Shown: positions 1 to 5,109 of the stretch, one piece after another | Layout: each line of letters starts with the position of its first letter | Numbering within the stretch: the stretch's first letter is position 1 | The notes under the pieces: model-generated | The model's database searches: none | Told to the model about the DNA's origin: nothing | Seen by the model: the letters and a program-made list of their open reading frames with translations, nothing else | Position numbers and translations under genes: made by a program | NCBI GenBank assembly: GCA_026713405.1 | Contig: JAPOON010000322.1 | Coordinates: forward strand, 1 to 5,109 | Direction: 5' to 3' | Length of the DNA stretch: 5,109 nt | Source: Gammaproteobacteria bacterium | GTDB taxonomy: Bacteria > Pseudomonadota > Gammaproteobacteria > Pseudomonadales > Azotimanducaceae_A

Positions 1-306
1 GGCCATTCCTGTCATCCCACATCTTCTACAGAGTTCGACGATTCAACCGGAGAGAAGTTCCTGAACAAAGCGCTTGACGTCATCGAGCGGTTCGAGCAGC
101 GGTGCTCGACACTTGAGCGGCTGCCGGAGCGCGGACGGATCGTACCGGAGTTGAGGTCCGTCGACATATTGATCTACCGGGAATTGATCGTTGAACCCTG
201 GCGTATCGTCTATCGCCATGACACCGGGAGTGTGTATGTCATGGCGGTGCTCGACGGTCGGCGCAGCCTGTCCGGTCTGCTTCTGGAACGCCTGACGCTG
301 AGGTGA
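1..306 (+). CDS. RelE/ParE family toxin, C-terminal part (5' end outside window)
   Basis: The frame is open from base 1 and ends at TGA 304-306, giving 101 residues. The stretch EKFLNKALDVIERFEQ followed by LERLPERGR matches the helical pair and the 'PERGR.VPEL' turn of ParE-type toxins. The end, YRELIVEPWRIVYRHD then VYVMAVLDGRRSL and LLLERL, is the typical C-terminal beta-sheet with its conserved arginines. Known members are small ribosome-dependent nucleases (RelE) or gyrase inhibitors (ParE) that are held inactive by an antitoxin usually encoded just upstream in the same operon. The sequence alone does not tell which target applies here. The first 10-12 residues do not look like the family and may lie in the variable loop; no in-frame start with a ribosome binding site is visible, so the start is taken to be upstream. 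The family call is strong; whether the gene is intact is unknown. Confidence 0.82.
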   Translation, partial: GHSCHPTSSTEFDDSTGEKFLNKALDVIERFEQRCSTLERLPERGRIVPELRSVDILIYRELIVEPWRIVYRHDTGSVYVMAVLDGRRSLSGLLLERLTLR

Positions 307-315
307 CGGGAACCG

Positions 316-328
316 CGCCGAATCGGCG
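316..328 (+). terminator. Small hairpin 10 bases after the toxin stop
   Basis: CGCCG (316-320) and CGGCG (324-328) form a perfect five-pair stem around AAT. It is followed by GAGTCCAAAATTTC and not by a T-run. Its place just after the toxin stop suggests a weak terminator or a 3'-end-stabilising hairpin, but the missing U-tract makes this uncertain. Confidence 0.25.
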
Positions 329-367
329 GAGTCCAAAATTTCATGGATTACTATCGCAACCGACAAT

Positions 368-382
368 GGAGGTCGCCATGGG
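368..382 (+). promoter_or_regulatory. Strong ribosome binding site and ATG leading into no recognisable gene
   Basis: GGAGG (368-372 reads GGAGG) lies five bases before ATG 378-380, an excellent translation start. The frame runs only 25 codons, to TAG 453-455, and the product (MGCVGAILPR at its start) is not recognised. If the intron reading of the next feature is right, the first bases of a former gene are seen here and its coding sequence was interrupted at base 382/383. Otherwise this is a short orphan ORF. Confidence 0.3.
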
Positions 383-640
383 GTGCGTCGGGGCAATCCT
401 GCCCCGGGCGAGCCGGTGCCGACAAGCGAACTTTCCGGTAAGGCTGATGTCGTAGAACCCGCGGGTAGGTGCGATTGGCTGCCGCCTCATCGGTGGCTGG
501 CATCCAGGCAGTCCACGCATTCGTCCCGGACCCGTGGGGGTGGCTCAAGGACAGGCCAGATTTCAAGCTTGGGAAGGAAGGCAAGGCTATGGACAAAACC
601 GCGGGCGCGGCACAGGCGAGTTCTACGGGCGACCACAACC
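383..640 (+). mobile_element. Probable 5' remnant of a group II intron (domain I only)
   Basis: The stretch begins GTGCG (383-387), the usual 5' end of bacterial group II introns. A helix at 420-452 pairs CGACA with TGTCG and AGC with GCT, with an unpaired GA on the 3' side and GAAC after it. From memory, this resembles the AAGCGAA...GCTGAT segment in domain I of the lactococcal Ll.LtrB intron. A second hairpin pairs 477-484 with 491-498 (with G-U pairs) and exposes the loop CCTCAT, whose CCTC can pair with GAGG 369-372 as EBS2-IBS2. CCCGTGG (531-537) can pair with CCATGGG (376-382), directly before the proposed junction, as EBS1-IBS1 with one G-U pair. I see no domain V hairpin, no 3' intron end and no reverse transcriptase anywhere downstream, so it would be a truncated copy unable to splice. 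The 3' limit is a guess: it may run into the repeat array. There is no protein evidence; the call rests on RNA motifs found by eye. Confidence 0.45.
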
Positions 641-3600
641 GGGCAGCGTCCGGTGCAACGGGGACCGCGCCAGGACGGCTCGGCAACCGCCCGGTGTCGA
701 AATGGTCGGGGCGGCTAGACCTTTCCCAGCGCCTGGAAAGACACGAAACAAGCGGCCGCGGCCAGGCAGCGTCCGCCGCAACGGGAACCCCGCCAAGACG
801 GCGCGGCGACCGCCCCGTGACGATATCCCCGGGAGGGCCAGGCCTTTCCCAGCGCCTGGAAAGACACGAAACAAGCGACCGCGGCCAGGCAGCGTCCGCC
901 GCAACGGGAACCCCGCCAGGACGGCTCGGCAACCGCCCCGTGACCATATACCCGGGAGGGCCAGGCCTTTCCCAGCCCCTGGAAAGACACGAAACAAGCG
1001 GCCGCGGCCAGGCAGCGTCCGCCGCAACGGGGCCTGTGACAGGACGGCTCCGCAACCGCCCGGCGTCGGAATCCTCGGGGCAGCCAGGCCTTTCCCAACG
1101 CCTCGAAAACCGGGAGTGGGGAAGAAACCCACCGACACGGGATGCGGACTTCAATAGGCTGGTATCTCTCCAATTGCGACCCTCATTGGCGTTTGCGGGT
1201 GTTTTCCATCAGTCTCTCCTTCGTAATTTCAGCCCCTTGCACTGGGTCTCCATCGTGCCCGGCATGGTCGACCGCCGTCCATGGAGACAACCCACGCTGC
1301 CCCCGGAAATGAGGCCCTGCCGGAGCATGATCGATCCATTGATCGGCGTGGGCCCCAAGCCGAAACCTGAAGTGCCGCGGGGTGATGCGTACCTGAATGC
1401 CGCCCGTACGATTCAAGCGTACGAAGACGATGCCCTGCGAGCGGAAATACTGCTCGAAAAATCCGAATCCGAGGCGCTGACCGGCGTAGAAAGCCGCGAA
1501 CTGTCCGGCCTGGTCGCTTCGAACCGGCAAATCGGGCAAATGTTAGGGCTATGGACCGAACCTGCATCGACCTCGTTGGAGGGGTACGCCAAAAACCTGA
1601 TGATTCAGTTCCGAACTCGTGTCTGGGTCGCCCGATCGCGATGGGAGGACATTTTCACAAGGCACGACGGCGCGCGCTCGGCGCCCGCTCCGTTTCTGAT
1701 GCAAGCCCAGGGTCCCCCTGAGACACCGCGGGTTCCCGAGTCGCAAGACCCGCCCGCCGAACCGGCATGCAGGGCAAGTTCCTGGACTCGTATGGTCGTC
1801 GAACGCGTCGAGAATCAGCAAAAACTGTTGGAGCGGGGTCTTAGACTCTATCTCGCGGAGCCGCACCATTCACGTTCGAGATACAAGGCTGACAGTGCAA
1901 TCGAAATAATGCAGGCGATCAAACAGGGCATCACCGGCGCGATGGCGTTGTTCGACGCATGGCAATCGCGAATGCTGAGCAAGGAGGAGTGGCACGCGTT
2001 ATCCCACGATGTCCTCTCCGCACAATACGGCAGGGCGGCGATATACCGCCTGTGGGGTAGTCGGGCAATCGACTGCGGCGACGGCGCGGAGGACGGACCG
2101 TGTCCCGGCGCATACTGCGAGTACCAGGCTGCGTTGGTGCTCTGGCTTTCCGAGGCCATGGCGAAAAAGATCACGATCAATTCAAGGGCCGCGGAAGACG
2201 CCCCGCCGATCCAGGTCACAAGCAGCACGCCCGCAACCGGCCCGGCATTGCGAAGGCGGATTGACAACCGATTCGTGACAGAGTGGGGACTCCCCGCTGC
2301 ATCCCTATCCGACCGATATACAGATCCGGCAGACTCGAGTCAGTACCGGGCGCATTACATCGTTCCCCCCGTGGGGCCTTTGCCGCCTGGGCAGACCCCC
2401 CGCGAACGCGTCCAATCAAGATTGCCTCATTGGCATGACACTTCGAAAACCATATTGACCGACTCGCAGGGGCAGACGCTGTTCGCGGCATTGCGACATC
2501 CGGTGTGCACATCACTTTTCATGGACGGTGAAGATCTCCAACATCCCCATTTTCGACCTGTCGTCAAGAGACTGATCGGCGACCTGTTGATCGCGGAAGG
2601 CAGGAGTGAGTCTGCGGCTCACGACCGCAAGAAGGCTATCCGTGCGCGTTACCGTTCCCTTCGCGACGATCGCGGCGTGGCGGAACGGGATGCCGCCGAG
2701 ATGGGGGCCCGGCTCAGAAGGAACCGGGCCAGGGATGTGGCCGCGACGGCTCTCGCCGCCGACCCGGTGAAGTCGAGGGAAGCTCTCGCCACAGGGTCGG
2801 TCGAACTTTGCCTGACAAGCATCGTGCCGGTGCTGGGGGACGGCTGTCCGATACCGCTCCCCCAATACGATCAATACGAAGCCTTCGCCGAACTGGAAAA
2901 ACTGTCTCCCATCGAGTTGCATCTGCGCGGGGACGCAGGCGAACGCCGTGACGTGCAAGCGACCATCAAGTTCCGCCAGCTATGGTTCGTCGACGCCAAG
3001 GACGACCGGCAGGCGGGGCGTTACTGGGACTCGTTGCAGCAGTCGCCGTTTCCTTCGAAGACCAACGACAGGAATCTCACCCGATTGCTTGGCCCTGCGC
3101 TCTCCCCGGGTCTCGGCGGCGATGCCGGCGCCAGGGCCGATGCCATGGATGCCCGCGTGCGGGCGCTGGACGAACGGATTGCGCAGTCGAATCGAGGTCT
3201 CTCGTTGGGAAGACCAGGCGGAGGCGAGAGTCACTCCGAAACCCTTCAAGCCTTGGGCTCGATCCGTTCCTGCCGGGCGGAAGCCCGCTCCCTCCGGAAA
3301 GACGCGAGCGCCCTCAGAAGTTCAGGCCAGCAACTCAAGGAGATGTGGCGCGACAGCGCGTCCTGGAACAGCGGGAAAAAAACACACCGGATGGCGGCGC
3401 GCGCGGCGCTTCTGAGCCACTTGATGGGCGAGATGCCGCTGTTGAGCGGCTATCGGGGCTGCCCGCTGCCGAAGTTCGTGGCGCGGGTGGAATGCGAGGC
3501 GAAATTCCTCGCTGCGATGGCGGCCAATACGGATGGCTACGTGCCGCCGGTCGAACACTATGCGTTGCCGGACGTGAAGGCGGCGCGCAGGGAATTCCTG

Positions 3601-3678
3601 GATCAAATTCGAGAACACCTGCGGTCATTCGAAACGACCTCGGTGCGCATGGGTGCAGGCACACTGAGGAAATTCTAA
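589..3678 (+). CDS. Large SopB/IpgD-like inositol phosphate phosphatase-family protein, divergent P-loop; candidate secreted effector
   Basis: The product is 1029 residues from ATG 589, chosen because AAGGAAGG (574-581) lies seven bases upstream. Later in-frame ATGs (1264, 1309, 1327) have poor binding sites but cannot be excluded, and the first quarter overlaps the intron-like and repeat DNA. Residues 1-50 are rich in Ala, Ser, Thr and Gly, as in type III secretion signals; about 18-187 are 41-residue repeats. Family-like blocks are DSQGQTLFAALRH (625-637), VELCLTSIVPVL (738-749), IKFRQLWF (793-800), a coiled-coil-like stretch (about 885-920) and AARAALLSHLMG (936-947). SopB/IpgD proteins then carry CKSGKDRTG; here residues 958-966 read CPLPKFVAR, keeping a cysteine and lysine but no arginine at Cys+6. 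EAKFLAAMAANTDG follows, as in the family. SopB-type effectors dephosphorylate host phosphoinositides after injection. Activity here is doubtful. Codon third positions from about 1330 to 3350 look less GC-biased than in the next gene. The family assignment is moderate and the secretion inference weak. Confidence 0.6.
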   Translation: MDKTAGAAQASSTGDHNRAASGATGTAPGRLGNRPVSKWSGRLDLSQRLERHETSGRGQAASAATGTPPRRRGDRPVTISPGGPGLSQRLERHETSDRGQAASAATGTPPGRLGNRPVTIYPGGPGLSQPLERHETSGRGQAASAATGPVTGRLRNRPASESSGQPGLSQRLENREWGRNPPTRDADFNRLVSLQLRPSLAFAGVFHQSLLRNFSPLHWVSIVPGMVDRRPWRQPTLPPEMRPCRSMIDPLIGVGPKPKPEVPRGDAYLNAARTIQAYEDDALRAEILLEKSESEALTGVESRELSGLVASNRQIGQMLGLWTEPASTSLEGYAKNLMIQFRTRVWVARSRWEDIFTRHDGARSAPAPFLMQAQGPPETPRVPESQDPPAEPACRASSWTRMVVERVENQQKLLERGLRLYLAEPHHSRSRYKADSAIEIMQAIKQGITGAMALFDAWQSRMLSKEEWHALSHDVLSAQYGRAAIYRLWGSRAIDCGDGAEDGPCPGAYCEYQAALVLWLSEAMAKKITINSRAAEDAPPIQVTSSTPATGPALRRRIDNRFVTEWGLPAASLSDRYTDPADSSQYRAHYIVPPVGPLPPGQTPRERVQSRLPHWHDTSKTILTDSQGQTLFAALRHPVCTSLFMDGEDLQHPHFRPVVKRLIGDLLIAEGRSESAAHDRKKAIRARYRSLRDDRGVAERDAAEMGARLRRNRARDVAATALAADPVKSREALATGSVELCLTSIVPVLGDGCPIPLPQYDQYEAFAELEKLSPIELHLRGDAGERRDVQATIKFRQLWFVDAKDDRQAGRYWDSLQQSPFPSKTNDRNLTRLLGPALSPGLGGDAGARADAMDARVRALDERIAQSNRGLSLGRPGGGESHSETLQALGSIRSCRAEARSLRKDASALRSSGQQLKEMWRDSASWNSGKKTHRMAARAALLSHLMGEMPLLSGYRGCPLPKFVARVECEAKFLAAMAANTDGYVPPVEHYALPDVKAARREFLDQIREHLRSFETTSVRMGAGTLRKF
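642..1109 (+). repeat. 123-bp tandem repeat array (partial + three full + partial copies)
   Basis: The motif GGCAGCGTCC recurs at 642, 765, 888 and 1011, and CTTTCCCA recurs at 721, 844, 967 and 1090, so the period is exactly 123 bp throughout. Full copies are 721-843, 844-966 and 967-1089. The first copy lacks its 5' part (642-720) and the last fades after about 1109. Copies one and two differ at only six bases; copy three diverges more in its second half. Since 123 is 41 codons, the reading frame is kept, and the long downstream gene reads it as 41-residue units (LSQRLERHETSGRGQAASAA at the start). At least four other frames are also open, so open frame alone does not show that it is translated. 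Each junction holds inverted repeats (CCAGGC with GCCTGG, CTTTCC with GGAAAG). Confidence 0.93.
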
Positions 3679-3693
3679 TGGGGCTACGCCCCA
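3679..3693 (+). terminator. GC-rich hairpin directly after the long gene
   Basis: TGGGGC (3679-3684) and GCCCCA (3688-3693) form a perfect six-pair stem with the loop TAC, starting at the base after the TAA stop (3676-3678). The position is typical of a transcription end, but no T-run follows (AGCCCGACG), so it may be Rho-assisted or serve as an mRNA 3'-end block. Confidence 0.45.
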
Positions 3694-3717
3694 GCCCGAC
3701 GAGAAAACAGTGACCGT

Positions 3718-3743
3718 GATAAATGGGGTCAGGTTCATTTATC
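3718..3743. repeat. REP-like inverted repeat (GATAAAT...ATTTATC)
   Basis: GATAAAT (3718-3724) and ATTTATC (3737-3743) are perfect seven-base inverted repeats around GGGGTCAGGTTC. The core GGGGTCAG resembles short palindromic elements that I remember as scattered in proteobacterial genomes, often near REP-associated tyrosine transposases. It is AT-rich at its ends, unlike its surroundings. Only one copy is present in the window. With the hairpin at 3679-3693 it fills the gap 3679-3799 before the next gene; no clear promoter was seen there. Confidence 0.4.
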
Positions 3744-3799
3744 CTGCACGCCGTCCGTGCGAAAGTCTGCCCCACGTTACAGCTTTCCAGGGGGTTCTC

Positions 3800-4807
3800 A
3801 TGCGCACCGTCACTTCCGTTTCCCATCACGGCCTGAACAGCGTCGGCAAAGCCGCGCGGCGCATTGAAGCAACAGGAATCGATGGGATATCCACACAGGA
3901 AAACCGGCACGACCCCTACCTGCCGCTGGCCGTCGCGGCGACGCAAACGCGCAGCATCGGCCTGCGCACCAGCATAGCGATTGCCTTCTCGCGCAGCCCC
4001 ATGCCCGTTGCGAACGTGGCCTGGGACCTGCAGACGGCATCGAACGGGCGGTTCACCCTGGGGCTCGGCAGCCAGGTCAAGGGGCATAACGTGCGCCGCT
4101 TCAGCGTGCCCTGGAGCCCGCCGGCGCCAAGGCTGAGAGAGTACGTGCAGGCCCTGCGCGCGATCTGGCGCTGCTGGCAGGACGGCGAACGCCTCAACTA
4201 CGAAGGGGAGCACTACCAGTTCACGCTGATGACGCCGAACTTCTGCCCCGAACCCCTGACCTGCGCCCTGCCGCGCATTCAGATCGCGGCGGTCGGGCCG
4301 GTGATGATGAGCGTGGCGGCACAAGAGTGCGACGGCGTGCTGCTGCACGGCTTCTGCACCCGCAAATACCTCGACGAGGCCGTCATGCCGCGGCTTCTGA
4401 AAGGGCTCGCGAAGGCCGGCCGGAAGCGCGAGGACTACGAGATCAGCGGCGGCGGTTTCGTCTGCACCGGCAAGGACGACGAAGCTGTGGCGAAGATGTT
4501 CGAGTGGGTGCGCATGCGTGTCGGCTTCTACGGCTCGACCCCGTCCTACCTGCCCGGATTTCGGGCGCCCCGCCTGGACGACCTGGGCCGCAAGCTCAAC
4601 GACATGTCGAAAAAGGGCCAGTGGGATGCGATGACGGAGGAAGTCAGCGACGAGGTAACACACCTGTTCTGCGCCGTCGGCAGGCACGATCAGATCGCGG
4701 CGGCGGTCGAGCAGCGATTCGGCGGCGTAGCCGACGTCATCGGCGTCGGGGAGGACGTACCGCCGGATCTTGTTCAGGATCTGCACCGCATTCCCTGCGC
4801 GAACTGA
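3800..4807 (+). CDS. LLM-class (luciferase-like, F420-type) oxidoreductase, TIGR03617/MSMEG_2256-like
   Basis: The 335-residue product has the single (beta/alpha)8-barrel expected of luciferase-like monooxygenase family enzymes, which use F420 or FMN for hydride transfer to an organic substrate. The marks are GIDGISTQENRHDPYLPLA (26-44), AIAFSRSPMPVANVAWDLQ (60-78), SNGRFTLGLGSQVKGHN (81-97) and PWSPPAPRLREYVQALRAIW (104-123), with YEGEHYQFTLMTP (134-146) further on. This order and wording match the group named after Mycobacterium MSMEG_2256, known in actinobacteria and some proteobacteria; the substrate is not known. ATG 3800 is chosen because AGGGGG (3789-3794) lies five bases upstream and the family's N-terminus begins here; the open frame upstream to 3710 runs through the REP-like repeat and looks non-coding. 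Third codon positions are strongly G/C, unlike much of the preceding gene. An SDR remnant begins 16 bases after the stop, so the two probably formed an operon. It appears intact. Confidence 0.9.
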   Translation: MRTVTSVSHHGLNSVGKAARRIEATGIDGISTQENRHDPYLPLAVAATQTRSIGLRTSIAIAFSRSPMPVANVAWDLQTASNGRFTLGLGSQVKGHNVRRFSVPWSPPAPRLREYVQALRAIWRCWQDGERLNYEGEHYQFTLMTPNFCPEPLTCALPRIQIAAVGPVMMSVAAQECDGVLLHGFCTRKYLDEAVMPRLLKGLAKAGRKREDYEISGGGFVCTGKDDEAVAKMFEWVRMRVGFYGSTPSYLPGFRAPRLDDLGRKLNDMSKKGQWDAMTEEVSDEVTHLFCAVGRHDQIAAAVEQRFGGVADVIGVGEDVPPDLVQDLHRIPCAN

Positions 4808-4823
4808 CAAGGGCACACACGAC

Positions 4824-5109
4824 ATGACGGATCTCTCGGGCAAGGTATTCGTGATCACCGGCGGGAACGGCGGCATCGGTCTCGGCATGGCGGAAGGCAT
4901 CGCGGCCGCCGGCGGTTCGTTATCCATCTGGGGCCGGAACTCGCCAGGGGCGGCTATGAGAACGATACGTTCAGAACGGTCACCACCCAACGAACACCGG
5001 TGCGCCGATGGGCGGATCCCAGTGAATTCCGGGAAGTGGGCGCATTCCTCGCCGACCCGGACATCAGCTTCCATACCGGCCAGGAGGTCTGTGTCGACGG
5101 AGGCTATAC
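4824..5109 (+). pseudogene. Short-chain dehydrogenase/reductase remnant with internal deletion and frameshift
   Basis: ATG 4824 has AAGGG (4809-4813) ten bases upstream. Residues 1-39 are a classical SDR start: GKVFVITGGNGGIGLG contains the TGxxxGxG nucleotide-binding turn (12-19), and the second strand ends WGRN, where an arginine usually favours NADP(H). Right after this the frame loses all resemblance. A second frame, from about 4937, reads ELARGGYENDTFRTVTTQRT, then PVRRWADPSEFREVGAFLAD and TGQEVCVDGGY, the normal SDR C-terminus (substrate-loop tail, then 'TGQ...VDGGY'). About 150 residues are missing between them compared with the usual 250 or so, including the NNAG motif and the catalytic Ser, Tyr and Lys. 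Neither frame alone can give an active enzyme. The last codons lie at or just past the window edge. It follows the LLM oxidoreductase closely and was probably its operon partner. An assembly or cloning deletion would look the same. Confidence 0.85.

Noticed and set aside
308..336. GGAACC (309-314) as a HrpL-type promoter box
   Set aside because: No CCAC partner lies at the required spacing; bases 331-337 read GTCCAAA. No PIP box (TTCGB-N16-TTCGB) was found ahead of 589 either.
1116..1132. GTGGG/CCCAC hairpin considered as intron domain V
   Set aside because: Its five-pair stem and seven-base loop do not fit the roughly 34-base domain V with a GNRA loop and two-base bulge.
534..1157. A 207-codon plus-strand open frame through the repeats (Arg/Pro-rich product)
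   Set aside because: It has no convincing start signal and no recognisable product, and it is one of at least five open frames in the same repeat. It is kept only as a finding about the repeat's substitution pattern.
351..1173. Minus-strand open frames of 152-267 codons across the repeat array
   Set aside because: They are by-products of the GC-rich repeat with no known protein family or binding site.
1405..1423. Two CGTACG palindromes separated by seven bases
   Set aside because: They are inside coding sequence, with no sign of an operator or start site nearby.
2706..2730. Perfect inverted repeat GGCCCGG/CCGGGCC with an 11-base loop
   Set aside because: It lies in the middle of the coding region of the long gene, and such GC-rich stems arise often at this base composition.
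3364..3393. WNSGKKTHRM considered as the degenerate phosphatase loop
   Set aside because: It contains SGK, but the sequence after it (AARAALLSHLMG) fits the segment that precedes the loop in the family, so the true loop position is 3460-3486.
3335..5074. A 579-codon open frame on the minus strand
   Set aside because: It lies antisense to the end of the long gene, to the LLM oxidoreductase and to the SDR remnant. Its product has no recognisable family features, and GC-rich genes with G/C third positions commonly leave such open antisense frames.

Overview
The window is GC-rich and every gene in it reads on the plus strand. It looks like a variable patch of a high-GC, probably Gram-negative (proteobacterial) chromosome; I cannot place it more finely. 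The main reason for saying Gram-negative is that the largest gene resembles SopB/IpgD-type effectors, which are delivered by type III secretion systems. No rRNA, tRNA or CRISPR array was seen.

Layout: (1) Positions 1-306 hold the C-terminal part of a RelE/ParE-type toxin whose start, and any antitoxin, lie upstream of the window. (2) Positions 307-382 hold a small hairpin and then a strong ribosome binding site with an ATG that leads into no recognisable gene. (3) From about 383 to 640 the sequence has marks of the 5' part of a group II intron: a GTGCG start, a conserved-looking domain I helix and candidate EBS/IBS pairings. No intron domain V or reverse transcriptase is present, so it would be a remnant. 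(4) From 642 to about 1109 runs an exact-period 123-bp tandem repeat. (5) A very long open frame ends at 3678. Its region from about residue 620 to the end has the layout of the SopB/IpgD inositol phosphate phosphatase family, but the CKSGKDRTG signature is replaced. Its best ribosome binding site is at 574-581, ahead of an ATG at 589, which puts the start inside the intron-like stretch and makes the repeats code for 41-residue units. (6) A short gap at 3679-3799 holds a GC-rich hairpin and a REP-like inverted repeat. (7) Positions 3800-4807 encode an LLM-class (luciferase-like, F420-type) oxidoreductase. (8) Sixteen bases later an SDR gene begins, but its middle is missing: 39 N-terminal codons are joined out of frame to the C-terminal end of an SDR.

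The LLM oxidoreductase and the SDR were probably one metabolic operon that is now decaying. The toxin, intron-like remnant, repeat array and effector-like gene look like accessory DNA gathered next to it. The most interesting item is the long gene: a large effector-like protein with a degenerate phosphatase loop and a repeat-bearing N-terminal extension that may have been built from ribozyme and repeat DNA.
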